Shown piece by piece: positions 34,504 to 43,984 of a stretch of DNA of 64,000 bases. Under the pieces are notes generated by a model that saw nothing but the letters and a program-made list of their open reading frames with translations, searched no databases and was not told where the DNA came from. The stretch comes from Bacteroides intestinalis. GTDB taxonomy: Bacteria; Bacteroidota; Bacteroidia; Bacteroidales; Bacteroidaceae. The stretch is from positions 310,001-374,000 of the forward strand of contig NZ_CABJDN010000005.1 in NCBI RefSeq assembly GCF_902364365.1, given 5' to 3'. A program made the translations under genes and the position numbers. Position 1 is the stretch's first letter. Each line of letters opens with the position of its first letter.

Positions 34504-34568
34504 CCCAAATTGTACACATTTTTACTTAAACCCTAAAAGGACGAAATCGGAGATATACTATTTTATTT

Positions 34569-34713
34569 CGCCCTTTCAGGGCTCAGAGATGGGAATACTT
34601 ATTACGTAGGGCGATGCCCTACGCTATATGATGTAAGCCTTTCAGGCTTCTGTACTGTAAATGCGAGCCCTTTCAGGTTTCCCGGCACTATATAATGTAA
34701 ACTCTTCAGGCTT
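34569..34713. repeat. REP palindrome cluster 1
   Basis: Short palindromes CGCCCTTTCAGGGCT (34569), TACGTAGGGCGATGCCCTAC (34603), AGCCTTTCAGGCT (34636) and two worn copies (34665, 34701) fill the gap between the ATPase and the next permease. The same set occurs at 45382, 52409 and 53062, the last two on either side of a REP-associated transposase gene. Confidence 0.8.
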
Positions 34714-34755
34714 CCTGATAGAGCTAAAACCTATTAATATTATCACTAAAAGAAC

Positions 34756-37083
34756 ATGTACATTCTGAAGTTTGTCCTGCGTAGCTGGTGGCGAAATAAA
34801 TTGTTCGTCACTATTTCTCTTGTCAGTCTGGTTATCGGTATCGCATGCACCAATCTACTGACAGCCTTCGTCCTATACGAATACAACATCGAGTATAACA
34901 ACCCCAACCGTGACCGTATTCTCCGGCTGACACAAACACTACCTTTCGCACAACAAGAAATGCAGGGAACATTCGTATACCACGAATCTGTCCCCGAAAT
35001 CATCTCACAATTCCCTGAGATAGAAGCTTCACTACGCACACAAGCTATCACTCATACAAAAATCCGTGTGGGCGACCAAGAATATTCCGAACTGAACCTG
35101 CTATCGGCAGACAGCACATTGCCCCAATTTATCCCCATCGAAACCCTTGCAGGAAAAATAGAAGAAGTATTGACTCACCCGGGAACCATCGCCATCAGCC
35201 AAGCTTTGGCCGAACGTTGTTTCGGTACCACCGACTGCCTCGGCAAGCTGCTGGATATCCCTCAATCCGGCGAAAGTGCCTACCGTATCGCTGCCGTCTT
35301 CCGCCTGCCACCGCAAAGCATGTTGCAGGCAGACTTGCTCACGCATCTAAAAAGTCCCGAAGGAACCACCTGTTCGATACTTCTCAAAGAAGGAGCAGAC
35401 CTCAACGCCTTTCGCCAACGCTTCGAGACAACCGAGCTTCCCACTTTATTAGGCAAAGGGTATTATCGTACCCAGACTTTACAGGAATCCTATTTTACCA
35501 CTACCACACAAGATAGCAACCAGTGTATCGAGCATCGGCAAAAGGCCCTGTTAAGCGTCGGACTGCTATCTGCTTTATTAATCTTGTTCATCGGTTGCTT
35601 CAACTATATCAATCTCAGTTTTTCACGCTTATTGAAGCAAATACGCACCTTGCACATTGAAAGCCTTTTAGGTGCAAGCCACCGTCAAATCCGTTGGCAA
35701 CTCTTTGCCGATACTTTCCTGATGGTGATTACAGCGTTCTTGTTATCCATTCTGTTGATGAGCGACCTGTTAGCAGTATTCAATGCAACAATATCCGCGC
35801 ATCTGTCGTTCTCCTATCTTTTCTCCGTTCAGGTATTCCCTGTTATCCTGCTGTTTGTCATCATTCTATCCGTTGTTCCGGCAGAATACATGAGCCGGAA
35901 GATACAGACCTTGTCCGAAAGCCGTTACCGCAGCTTCTTTACAGGTCGTAAGAAACAGCGCATTGTAGCAGCACTGGTCACCTTACAATTCATGATTTCC
36001 ATCGGACTGCTAAGTGCTTTTATGATCATCCGTAGCCAGATGGACCTGATAGAGCAGGAGGGAAGCCGCTACAAAGGAATCGTTGAGTTTGGAATCGGCG
36101 ATTCCCGGAAATCCCCTCTATCTACTTGGATAGAAGACATTAAATCCATCCCCGGAGTGAAGTCTGTCGTATCTTCCCAATCAGGCCTTTATACCATGAG
36201 TATGGCCGTTCCCCGCCAAAATGGTGAGAAGAATGACCTTCTGATGCTTGAACTTTATGAAAACTGTCCGGACTTCCTGGATATATACGATTTCGACTTG
36301 CTGGATGCCAAACAAACATTCCATTTATTACTCCGTACCTCTGTGCCGGTCATCATCAACGAGTCCTTCATTCGCTATCTTGTGCCCGAAGGAGAAGACC
36401 CGGTGGGACAACCGATTTCCAAATACGTGCCCGAAAAGAGTGAGAAAGGTACTATTATCGGTGTCATGAAAGATTTCAAGAAATATTCGCTCACAAACAA
36501 TGTGTTTCCACTGAGAATGATTCTGCACGAAATGCCACAGGATGACTATACCACATTAACCTTACAGTTTGACGAACAAGATCGCACAGCAGTCATCAAT
36601 CATCTTCGCGGATTATGGGAGAAGAAATATCCCGGTACTCCATTCAATTATGAAGACCCTTATCAGGTACTGATCTCCAATAATCAGGAAGTCACCGACT
36701 TTTCCCGCATCCTGCTGATGTATGCATCAATCAGTTTATTCCTCACACTGTTCGGATTGTTCGGCATCACCCATTATGCTATCCAGCAACGTATACGCGA
36801 AATAGGAATTCGGAAGATTCACGGTGCATCATTCGGGCAAATAGTATGGCTTGTCAATCGCCCGTTCCTGTACTACATAGGTATAGCGTTTATACTCATT
36901 GTACCCCTGGTCTGCTATCCGATGAATTATTGGCTGCAACAATTTGCTTACCATGTGCACATCGGCATCCTTCATATCCTGCTTCCTTTGTTCTTCACTG
37001 TCTGCATCACCCTGCTCACAGTATGCTTGAACAGTTATCGGGCAGCAAGAAATAATCCGGTGGATAGTATCAAACACGAATAA
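34756..37083 (+). CDS. FtsX/MacB-type ABC permease, group D
   Basis: 775 residues and the most distant member. The start MYILKFVLRSWWRNKLFVTI and the end NPVDSIKHE differ from groups A-C. The first coupling motif is degenerate (IRTLHIESLLGAS); the second is standard (IQQRIREIGIRKIHGAS). The region is visibly GC-richer than the upstream permeases. REP palindromes separate it from the ATPase gene, and no sigma-54 site is seen before it, so it may be expressed by read-through or from an unseen promoter. Its end overlaps the convergent class IV enzyme gene by 14 bases. Confidence 0.85.
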   Translation: MYILKFVLRSWWRNKLFVTISLVSLVIGIACTNLLTAFVLYEYNIEYNNPNRDRILRLTQTLPFAQQEMQGTFVYHESVPEIISQFPEIEASLRTQAITHTKIRVGDQEYSELNLLSADSTLPQFIPIETLAGKIEEVLTHPGTIAISQALAERCFGTTDCLGKLLDIPQSGESAYRIAAVFRLPPQSMLQADLLTHLKSPEGTTCSILLKEGADLNAFRQRFETTELPTLLGKGYYRTQTLQESYFTTTTQDSNQCIEHRQKALLSVGLLSALLILFIGCFNYINLSFSRLLKQIRTLHIESLLGASHRQIRWQLFADTFLMVITAFLLSILLMSDLLAVFNATISAHLSFSYLFSVQVFPVILLFVIILSVVPAEYMSRKIQTLSESRYRSFFTGRKKQRIVAALVTLQFMISIGLLSAFMIIRSQMDLIEQEGSRYKGIVEFGIGDSRKSPLSTWIEDIKSIPGVKSVVSSQSGLYTMSMAVPRQNGEKNDLLMLELYENCPDFLDIYDFDLLDAKQTFHLLLRTSVPVIINESFIRYLVPEGEDPVGQPISKYVPEKSEKGTIIGVMKDFKKYSLTNNVFPLRMILHEMPQDDYTTLTLQFDEQDRTAVINHLRGLWEKKYPGTPFNYEDPYQVLISNNQEVTDFSRILLMYASISLFLTLFGLFGITHYAIQQRIREIGIRKIHGASFGQIVWLVNRPFLYYIGIAFILIVPLVCYPMNYWLQQFAYHVHIGILHILLPLFFTVCITLLTVCLNSYRAARNNPVDSIKHE

Positions 37084-37669
37084 CCGTATCCCGGTTAATC
37101 TCCAGAACCAGAGACTGAAAATCAATCATCGCATTAAATAAAGCGATATGTGAATAGGAGGAAATCTCATCTGACGGAATATCACATTCCGTCAGTACCC
37201 CCCGCTCCAACAGCAATGCACGTTTTGTGCCCTTCAATAGGGGAGTCCTCGGTGTATACCAGACTCCCTCTTTTTCTAACGCCACATTAGCAATGGAAGT
37301 ATCCGTCAAAAGATTGTTTCTGACAATCAATACATCATCCTGATTGCCGCGCAGGGCATACAATGTTTCCAGTTCCTTCCGGTCCGTACTTTTGTAGCGA
37401 TAATCAATCGTATCCGAACCGACCAACCGGAGCGAACGTACAGTCCTCATTGCATAAGCGGAAAATGCCACTTCACATACTTCTCTGCCATAAACTACCC
37501 GGCATTTATAAAAACCGCTTTCAGGACAATCCCCTGTATAATCCAGAATATCCAGTTGATCCGCCATTCCGAAAACCGCCTGTCTCGTCTCATTCATCCT
37601 ACGGTTGTGATGGGCAAGGTTCTGCAACTTACCGTCATGCACTTGTATCGTTTCAATAAATCGGCACAT
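37070..37669 (-). CDS. Aminotransferase class IV, probable 4-amino-4-deoxychorismate lyase
   Basis: 199 residues, shorter than the E. coli PabC protein (about 270) but normal for the Bacteroides form. YKSTDRKELETLYA carries the PLP lysine in the class IV setting, and LLTDTSIANVALEKEGVWYTP with PLLKGTKRALLLERG is the substrate-side signature of PabC/BCAT-fold enzymes. Expected reaction: aminodeoxychorismate to 4-aminobenzoate and pyruvate, for folate. It overlaps pabB by 17 bases, which fits the paired pathway. The 3' end overlaps the convergent permease gene. Confidence 0.82.
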   Translation of the reverse strand: MCRFIETIQVHDGKLQNLAHHNRRMNETRQAVFGMADQLDILDYTGDCPESGFYKCRVVYGREVCEVAFSAYAMRTVRSLRLVGSDTIDYRYKSTDRKELETLYALRGNQDDVLIVRNNLLTDTSIANVALEKEGVWYTPRTPLLKGTKRALLLERGVLTECDIPSDEISSYSHIALFNAMIDFQSLVLEINRDTVIRV

Positions 37670-38657
37670 ATATTTTCTGTTTCATTTCTTCATATTCACT
37701 GTGGGCGTCACTCTTGAAAGTAATGCCACCACCGCTTTTAAAATACATTCCGTCCGCCTCTTGCTCCACAAAACGTATCATCACGGCACTATCCATATTG
37801 TCTCCATCGAAATATCCGGTTATTCCCGTATAGAATCCCCGTTCATATCCTTCAGCTTCACGAATAATCTGCATCGTCTTCTTTTTGGGTGCACCGGTAA
37901 TAGAACCGGCAGGCAACATACTGAAAAGAATATCACCTAACTGCCGTTTGTAATCTTCTGGAAGTTCACCGCATATCTCCGAACTGGTCTGCAATATCGG
38001 TCCTCGATTTGTCTGCAACACATCTATATAGCGATAACGCTCCACCCGGACATGAGATGCCACAATACTCAGATCATTCCTGATCAGATCCACAATCGTA
38101 GCATGTTCCGCCGCTTCTTTCCTGTCATTCATCAAGGTTTGTACGGCATCGGGCAGGGTAGCGTCTATCGTACCTTTCATGGGATAAGAGCTGATAATCC
38201 CTTTCTTTATCCGAACAAAAATCTCCGGAGAGAAAACTACAAAACGATTCTTTACCCATACTTTATATAAAGCACGGGAGTTACAATATATATCCTTTAA
38301 AGTCAGATTGGTTTGTACCGGAGTCCGGCAAGTTAAATTCGTAAGAAAACTGTTTCCGGCAAGAATATTCTTTTTCACATGTCCGAAAGCACTACTGTAT
38401 TCCAGAAAAGAAACAGGCTGTGAGATCCATTCTATCTGTTCCGGCAAACTCTCCGGAAGCAATTCATCCGTTAAACCGGCAACTGCTTCATTCGTAAATC
38501 CATTCAGGTTATATATCAGCTCCTCCGGTGAGACCTCTGCTGTCTCTTCCACATAAACCTGTTCCTGCGAATAATCAATCAGAAAGACAAACGACTTTGA
38601 ACAGCCTGCCAGCATATTCATGCGTGCGATTGCTTCCTGCTTACTATATAGTTTCAT
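37653..38657 (-). CDS. pabB: Aminodeoxychorismate synthase component I
   Basis: 334 residues covering the chorismate-binding domain only, without the N-terminal part of longer enzymes. The motif YPMKGTID carries the lysine of the PIKGT box that separates PabB from anthranilate synthase TrpE (PIAGT). RNDLS and GSITGAPKKKTMQIIREAE are further family blocks. Reaction: chorismate plus ammonia to 4-amino-4-deoxychorismate in the cytoplasm; the glutaminase subunit (PabA) is not in this window. A TAnnTTTG box lies about 25 bases upstream. Confidence 0.92.
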   Translation of the reverse strand: MKLYSKQEAIARMNMLAGCSKSFVFLIDYSQEQVYVEETAEVSPEELIYNLNGFTNEAVAGLTDELLPESLPEQIEWISQPVSFLEYSSAFGHVKKNILAGNSFLTNLTCRTPVQTNLTLKDIYCNSRALYKVWVKNRFVVFSPEIFVRIKKGIISSYPMKGTIDATLPDAVQTLMNDRKEAAEHATIVDLIRNDLSIVASHVRVERYRYIDVLQTNRGPILQTSSEICGELPEDYKRQLGDILFSMLPAGSITGAPKKKTMQIIREAEGYERGFYTGITGYFDGDNMDSAVMIRFVEQEADGMYFKSGGGITFKSDAHSEYEEMKQKIYVPIY

Positions 38658-38682
38658 ACATCTATTTTCGTTTAGCAGGAAG

Positions 38683-38690
38683 CAAAGGTA
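38683..38690 (-). promoter_or_regulatory. -7 promoter element (TACCTTTG) of pabB
   Basis: Minus-strand TACCTTTG, a TAnnTTTG match, just upstream of pabB. Confidence 0.6.
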
Positions 38691-38699
38691 ATAAAAAAA

Positions 38700-39386
38700 C
38701 TATTTCCGTGCCGCCACTGCCAGCAATACTCCCAGCACAATGCCCAGCAATGCCGCAAACAATACGCGCATATCCGGCGGAAGCATGAAAGTAATGGTGT
38801 GTGCAGGATACCAGAAGAACGGGATTGTCTTCTTAAAAACGAAGTTCCATTGAACGTTCCAGTTCAGTCCGGTGATGATTTTCGTCATTGGGATAGGAGT
38901 GATAAGACTCTTAATAGAACCGCCGCACATCAGGATATGCGTATCTGTTATTTTATGGAAAGTCATGAATACCGGAGCAAAGATTGTGTTCATTGTTACC
39001 GATATGGCCAGCGCCACCAGCACCTTATCGAGAGACATCGCTTCACTTGTAAACGTTGCGGCAGCATTTGCCATTCCCATATACTCCATGAACTGCGGCA
39101 CACCTTTTGAAAAGATAATCATAGCGGCATTGATACCCATACCGAGTATGCCCCATACCACCATGCGCGGAATAATACCGAACCCCTTCCGGTTGTACAC
39201 TCCCGCACTGATTCGTAATCCCAGCACTTCGCCCAACGAAGACAGAATGGCAAACTTCAGAAAACTCATCACCATGCCGTGTGCAGCATTGAACGACTTA
39301 TACCAGTCATAAACCGCGTCACTCAAAAAGAAGGGTAGAAAGACCACCACCACCAGAATAATAAACAGGAAATCTTGCTTTTTCAT
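38700..39386 (-). CDS. Conserved integral membrane protein of unknown function
   Basis: 228 residues with about five or six hydrophobic segments (FLFIILVVVVFLPFF near 6, MVVWGILGMGINAAMIIF near 80, VLVALAISVTMNTIFAPVFM near 130, VLFAALLGIVLGVLLAVAA at the end). I do not recognise a firm family. The tail NWNVQWNFVFKKTIPFFWYP followed by a helix loosely recalls Mpv17/PMP22 proteins, whose C-terminus has a W-x-x-W then an F/P-rich stretch; this is a weak resemblance. It stands alone between two minus-strand genes, with its own TAnnTTTG box. Confidence 0.65.
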   Translation of the reverse strand: MKKQDFLFIILVVVVFLPFFLSDAVYDWYKSFNAAHGMVMSFLKFAILSSLGEVLGLRISAGVYNRKGFGIIPRMVVWGILGMGINAAMIIFSKGVPQFMEYMGMANAAATFTSEAMSLDKVLVALAISVTMNTIFAPVFMTFHKITDTHILMCGGSIKSLITPIPMTKIITGLNWNVQWNFVFKKTIPFFWYPAHTITFMLPPDMRVLFAALLGIVLGVLLAVAARK

Positions 39387-39417
39387 TGAAAAGACGTGTT
39401 TTTCATTAATAATGCGG

Positions 39418-39425
39418 CAAACATA
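39418..39425 (-). promoter_or_regulatory. -7 promoter element (TATGTTTG) of the membrane protein gene
   Basis: Minus-strand TATGTTTG, a TAnnTTTG match, about 32 bases before the ATG at 39386. Confidence 0.6.
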
Positions 39426-39516
39426 CTAAAAAACTTTCAATATCAAAGCAAGATGATAAGAAAAACTGTAAATCTGTAACAAAAGACACACCGTCGTTGT
39501 ATTCTTATTAGCAGAA

Positions 39517-40398
39517 TCACAGTTTCAGCATCTTCTTCTCCCTTTCCAGATCGTCACCATTCAGGTGAGGGGAGGGCACCGTACACGTTTTTATATAATC
39601 CCCGTCCCGGCATGTATATTCAAAATAGACCTTTTGCTCCGGTGTCAGTTCTTCCTCGGTCAGCAGTCCGCCTTTCAGTTCTATAAAATCATCCATGCTG
39701 GTACTATCGGAATATTTCACGAAAACAATCCGCCGGGCTATCGGATTCCGGTTATAGTCCAGACTCAGGTAAAGCCCTTTCAGCATAGACGGATAGTCGT
39801 ACATGGGCAGTTGCAGATAGATGGTGAATAATGCAAGCTGCGGAGCCTCCCTTTCATTGAAGATGATATATGCATTCTGATGATTATTTAATAACCCGAT
39901 CCCCCGGTGCGTTGTGTTGTAAGCGCTCATATGAGTCACCTGTACATAGTCATTGTTTTCGGAGGCACTAATCAGATACGGTTCCATCTTCAGGCAATCG
40001 CTCGAAGACGAAAGACTATAACTTATATATATACCACTATAATTATACACTTCCTGTGCCGAATGATTCATCTCTTCGGTCAACATTCTGACGAATGGAA
40101 TTTCCTTCTGGTTACCGGTTGTCACGGGTTCCAGTTCCAGCAACTGCCCTTTCATTTCAGTAAGGTTACCGAGCAAACGTTTCTTCGAAACATTATTCAC
40201 CTGAGACAGGGCATAGTCCAATGCTTCTTCTTCCGTCATTCCTTTCTTTACCGATCTTGCAAAGGTGGGCAGCACACTTGAATAGAGAGAAGACAGCACA
40301 CTGGCGGGCATATTCGTTTTATCAGCTATATCTTTCATCTTCACCCCTTTATTACGCAGATCTTCTATCCGCTTATATATCTCTAATAGTTCCTCCAT
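39517..40398 (-). CDS. Hypothetical protein with N-terminal helix-turn-helix-like segment
   Basis: 293 residues from the ATG at 40398; an in-frame extension to 40464 is possible but has no clear signal. The first 50 residues (MEELLEIYKRIEDLRNKGVKMKDIADKTNMPASVLSSLYSSV) read like a helix-turn-helix: G-V-K-M-K-D-I-A-D-K-T-N-M-P-A-S-V-L. The C-terminal 180 residues are a mixed domain I do not recognise (YSGIYISYSLSSSSDCLKMEPYLI). It is divergent from the aminoethylphosphonate operon, with about 185 bases between starts, a position often held by a regulator. That role is an inference. Confidence 0.6.
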   Translation of the reverse strand: MEELLEIYKRIEDLRNKGVKMKDIADKTNMPASVLSSLYSSVLPTFARSVKKGMTEEEALDYALSQVNNVSKKRLLGNLTEMKGQLLELEPVTTGNQKEIPFVRMLTEEMNHSAQEVYNYSGIYISYSLSSSSDCLKMEPYLISASENNDYVQVTHMSAYNTTHRGIGLLNNHQNAYIIFNEREAPQLALFTIYLQLPMYDYPSMLKGLYLSLDYNRNPIARRIVFVKYSDSTSMDDFIELKGGLLTEEELTPEQKVYFEYTCRDGDYIKTCTVPSPHLNGDDLEREKKMLKL

Positions 40399-40552
40399 AT
40401 TTTGTAAGTGTTTTTGGTTTTTAATTTGCAAAGAACACCCACTTGTGTTATATTCCGATTGCATAAATGTTACATTAATGTTACTTTATTTTCTATCCGA
40501 TAATTAAATGTATTAATAATAAATATTCATTTTTTCTGTAACATCATCCTTC

Positions 40553-40560
40553 TACTTTTG
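40553..40560 (+). promoter_or_regulatory. -7 promoter element (TACTTTTG) of the aminoethylphosphonate operon
   Basis: TACTTTTG, a TAnnTTTG match, 24 bases before the ATG at 40585. It lies over the alternative start at 40558, which supports the later start. Confidence 0.65.
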
Positions 40561-40584
40561 CCCTCGAAATCAAAAGAGAATAAA

Positions 40585-41940
40585 ATGAAAACAATTACCG
40601 ACATTAAAACGGAACTACTTTCAAACAAGAAAATATCCGATCTTGTATTCATACTTTGGGCAGGAGGTGCAGCGCTTCTTTCGTACTCCTTAGTATATGC
40701 GCTTCGCAAGCCTTTCACCGCTGCCTCCTTCGACGGACTGGATGCTTTCGGATTGGATTATAAAGTACTGGTTACCACCGTTCAGATTCTGGGCTACCTC
40801 ATCGCCAAGTTTGTCGGTATCAAGTTGATCTCCGAATTAAAGAAGGAGCACCGCATGAAGTTCATCCTGGCTTCCATTCTGGTAGCGGAACTCTCCCTGG
40901 TTCTCTTCGGACTCTTGCCTGCTCCTTATAATATCTTCGCCATGTTCTTCAACGGTTTGTCACTGGGTTGCATGTGGGGCGTGATATTCAGCTTCATCGA
41001 AGGCAGACGCACCACCGATATTCTTGCCAGCCTTTTGGGTATCAGTATTGTCATCAGCTCCGGCGTGGCAAAATCTATCGGACTGTTCGTTATGAACACC
41101 CTGCATGTAGGAGAGTTTTGGATGCCCGCTCTCATCGGTGCCTTTGCCCTGCCATTGCTTGCCTTACTGGGTTACACCCTGAATCGCCTGCCGCAACCCA
41201 CCCAACAGGACATTGCCGAAAAGAGCCAGCGTGTCACTCTCAACGGAAAACAACGCAAAGAACTGTTTCGCAACTTCATGCCCGTATTGATCCTCCTGTT
41301 CGTAGCCAACCTTCTGTTGGTTATCCTCCGGGATATTAAAGAAGATTTCCTGGTGAAGATTATCGACATGAGCGGACATTCTTCCTGGCTGTTTGCACAA
41401 ATAGACAGTGTTGTTACTCTTATCATCCTTGCACTTTTCGGAATGATGGTCTTTGTAAAGAGTAATATCAAAGTATTGGTCATCCTCCTGAGTATGGTGG
41501 TTGCCGGAACGGCTACCATGAGTTTCGTATCACTCAATTACGATACGCTTCAACTCAGCACCGTGACTTGGTTGTTCATCCAGAGTCTGAGCCTTTACAT
41601 TGCCTACCTTTGTTTTCAAAGCATATTTTTCGACCGCTTCATAGCATGCTTCAAGATAAAAGGCAATGTAGGATTCTTTATTGTGACGATTGATTTCATC
41701 GGATATACCGGTACGGTACTCGTCTTGATGTTCAAGGAATTCTTTAATACGGATATCAATTGGCTCGATTTTTACAACCAGATGTCCGGTTATGTAGGAA
41801 TAATCTGTACCGTAGCATTCAGCTGTTCTATTGTCTATCTGGTGCAGAGACATAAGAAAGAAGAACTCCTGCGCACCGGACGTGCGGTAGAAGAGAAACC
41901 GGAAATGCTGCAATCTGCATTTTCTGTGATGCCCAGCTAA
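40585..41940 (+). CDS. DUF5690 / MFS-like transporter, probable 2-aminoethylphosphonate uptake
   Basis: 451 residues with about 12 membrane segments. The start region FILWAGGAALLSYSLVYALRKPFTAASF is typical of the DUF5690 branch of major-facilitator-like proteins, with YALRKPF resembling the YxxRxPF motif of organophosphate antiporters. GLSLGCMWGVIFSFIEGRRTTD is the second-repeat motif. The start at 40585 is preferred because the promoter box covers 40558. It heads a cluster with phnX, phnW and a porin, so import of 2-aminoethylphosphonate is the likely job. This is inferred from context; the family itself has little direct evidence. Confidence 0.78.
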   Translation: MKTITDIKTELLSNKKISDLVFILWAGGAALLSYSLVYALRKPFTAASFDGLDAFGLDYKVLVTTVQILGYLIAKFVGIKLISELKKEHRMKFILASILVAELSLVLFGLLPAPYNIFAMFFNGLSLGCMWGVIFSFIEGRRTTDILASLLGISIVISSGVAKSIGLFVMNTLHVGEFWMPALIGAFALPLLALLGYTLNRLPQPTQQDIAEKSQRVTLNGKQRKELFRNFMPVLILLFVANLLLVILRDIKEDFLVKIIDMSGHSSWLFAQIDSVVTLIILALFGMMVFVKSNIKVLVILLSMVVAGTATMSFVSLNYDTLQLSTVTWLFIQSLSLYIAYLCFQSIFFDRFIACFKIKGNVGFFIVTIDFIGYTGTVLVLMFKEFFNTDINWLDFYNQMSGYVGIICTVAFSCSIVYLVQRHKKEELLRTGRAVEEKPEMLQSAFSVMPS

Positions 41941-42075
41941 AAAAACAAGGAAAATGGAACACCTTGTTGTAATAAATGATAATTTAGCGGGTTGTATTCA
42001 GTTTCCCGGGTGCGTAATCCGCACTTAAAAATCTAAACAGGTAAATAACAACTCATTATAAAATAACAAGTAAAC

Positions 42076-42873
42076 ATGAAAAGAATAGAATGTATCATTA
42101 TGGACTGGGCAGGCTCTGCAGTCGATTACGGATGTTTCGCTCCGGTAGCCGCCTTCCTGAAAGCCTTCAATGAAATAGGCATCAACATCACGATGGAACA
42201 AGCCCGCCGCCCTATGGGAATGGCCAAGATAGACCACATCCGCGAACTGTTCAAGATGGACGGAGTAGGCGAGGAGTTTGAGAAACTCTATCACCGCCCC
42301 TGGAACGAACAGGACGTAATAGATATGAACGCCAAATTCGAAGAATACCTTTTTGCTTCCCTGGCAAACTACACCGACCCCATTCCCGGAGTCATCGATA
42401 CCCTGAATGAACTGAGAAAACAAGGCATCAAAATAGGTTCCACCACCGGCTACACCCAAGCCATGATGGATGTAGTGCTCCCCAATGCAGCCCGCAAAGG
42501 TTACACCACCGACAAGTGTGTCACTCCCAACGGCCTGCCTGCCGGACGTCCTTTCCCTTATATGATTTACCAAAACATGATCGATCTTGCCATCCCTTCA
42601 ACAGACTGTGTTCTGAAGTACGGTGACACCATTGCCGACATCAAAGAGGGTATCAATGCCAAAGTCTGGACCGTCGGCGTCATACTCGGCAGTAACGAAC
42701 TGGGACTAACCCAGGAGGAAGTAGAACAAATGCCTCCCGCAACGCTCACTGCTCGGAAAGCAGAAGTCAGACAGCGCATGCTTCTGGCAGGTGCCCACTA
42801 TGTGGTGGACAGCATCGAAGAACTTCCCAAAATCATAGAACTTATCAATCATAAACTGAATACGAATCATTAA
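42076..42873 (+). CDS. phnX: Phosphonoacetaldehyde hydrolase (phosphonatase)
   Basis: 265 residues, a HAD-family enzyme. The nucleophile is Asp10 in [11 protein letters not shown]; the Schiff-base lysine is Lys51 in MGMAKIDHI within the cap domain; [10 protein letters not shown] and [16 protein letters not shown] complete the HAD motifs. Reaction: phosphonoacetaldehyde plus water to acetaldehyde and phosphate, cleaving the C-P bond. It follows the transporter after 135 bases and precedes phnW by 22. Confidence 0.96.
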   Translation: MKRIECIIMDWAGSAVDYGCFAPVAAFLKAFNEIGINITMEQARRPMGMAKIDHIRELFKMDGVGEEFEKLYHRPWNEQDVIDMNAKFEEYLFASLANYTDPIPGVIDTLNELRKQGIKIGSTTGYTQAMMDVVLPNAARKGYTTDKCVTPNGLPAGRPFPYMIYQNMIDLAIPSTDCVLKYGDTIADIKEGINAKVWTVGVILGSNELGLTQEEVEQMPPATLTARKAEVRQRMLLAGAHYVVDSIEELPKIIELINHKLNTNH

Positions 42874-42895
42874 TCCTTTTAAATATCAAACCAAT

Positions 42896-43984
42896 ATGAA
42901 ACCCTATTTATTATTAACCCCCGGCCCATTAACCACGTCAGAAACCGTAAAAGAAGCCATGATGACCGATTGGTGCACATGGGACGCCGACTATAACGTA
43001 CACATTGTAGAAGAAATCCGCAAATCCCTCGTTGCCCTTGCCACTACAGCCACCGACGAATACACTTCCGTACTCTTGCAGGGAAGCGGCACTTATTGCG
43101 TGGAAGCTGTTATCGGCAGTGTTATCACTCCCAAGCACAAACTACTTATCCTCAGCAATGGCGCTTATGGTGACCGTATGGGCCACATTGCCGAATATCA
43201 CGGCATCAACTACGATATGCTTGCTTTCGAAGAAACCGAACAGGTTTCCGTTGACTATGTAGACGATTACCTGTCCAACAATTCAGATATCACCCACGTA
43301 GCCGTAGTACATTGCGAAACCACTACCGGTATCCTGAACCCTCTCAAAGAGATTGCCCACATTGTGAAGCTCCACAACAAAAAGCTGATTGTAGATGCTA
43401 TGAGCAGCTTCGGCGGCGTGCCTTTGGATATGTATGAATTAGGTATCGACTTCATGATCAGCAGTGCCAACAAATGCATCCAGGGTGTTCCCGGCTTCGG
43501 TTTTATCATAGCCCGAAAATCCGAACTGTTACACTGCAAAGGCGTTTCCCGTTCACTCTCACTCGATATTTACGACCAATGGGAGACGATGGAAAAGGGA
43601 CACGGCAAATGGAGGTTTACTTCACCCACCCATGTAGTAAGAGCCTTCAAGCAAGCACTTGCCGAACTGGAAGAAGAGGGGGGAGTAGCCGCCCGCCACA
43701 AGAGATATTGCGAAAACCACCGCATATTGGTAGAAGGAATGCGCGCACTCGGCTTCAAAACCTTGCTGCCGGACGAATTCCAGTCGCCCATCATCACCTC
43801 TTTCCTTTATCCGAAAGCAGGTTTCGATTTCAACTCTTTCTACACCCAACTGAAAGAAAAAGGTTTTGTCATCTATCCGGGCAAGATATCCCAGGCAGAT
43901 ACTTTCCGCATCGGCAACATCGGAGATGTACATCCTGAAGATTTCACACGTCTGATAGAAGTAGTCCAACAAACTTCTTACTAA
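42896..43984 (+). CDS. phnW: 2-Aminoethylphosphonate:pyruvate aminotransferase
   Basis: 362 residues, fold-type I PLP enzyme. The start [19 protein letters not shown] is the family signature; the PLP lysine is Lys193 in [27 protein letters not shown] binds the cofactor region. Reaction: 2-aminoethylphosphonate plus pyruvate to phosphonoacetaldehyde and alanine, the step before PhnX. Its TAA shares one base with the ATG of the porin gene, so the two are coupled. Confidence 0.97.
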   Translation: MKPYLLLTPGPLTTSETVKEAMMTDWCTWDADYNVHIVEEIRKSLVALATTATDEYTSVLLQGSGTYCVEAVIGSVITPKHKLLILSNGAYGDRMGHIAEYHGINYDMLAFEETEQVSVDYVDDYLSNNSDITHVAVVHCETTTGILNPLKEIAHIVKLHNKKLIVDAMSSFGGVPLDMYELGIDFMISSANKCIQGVPGFGFIIARKSELLHCKGVSRSLSLDIYDQWETMEKGHGKWRFTSPTHVVRAFKQALAELEEEGGVAARHKRYCENHRILVEGMRALGFKTLLPDEFQSPIITSFLYPKAGFDFNSFYTQLKEKGFVIYPGKISQADTFRIGNIGDVHPEDFTRLIEVVQQTSY

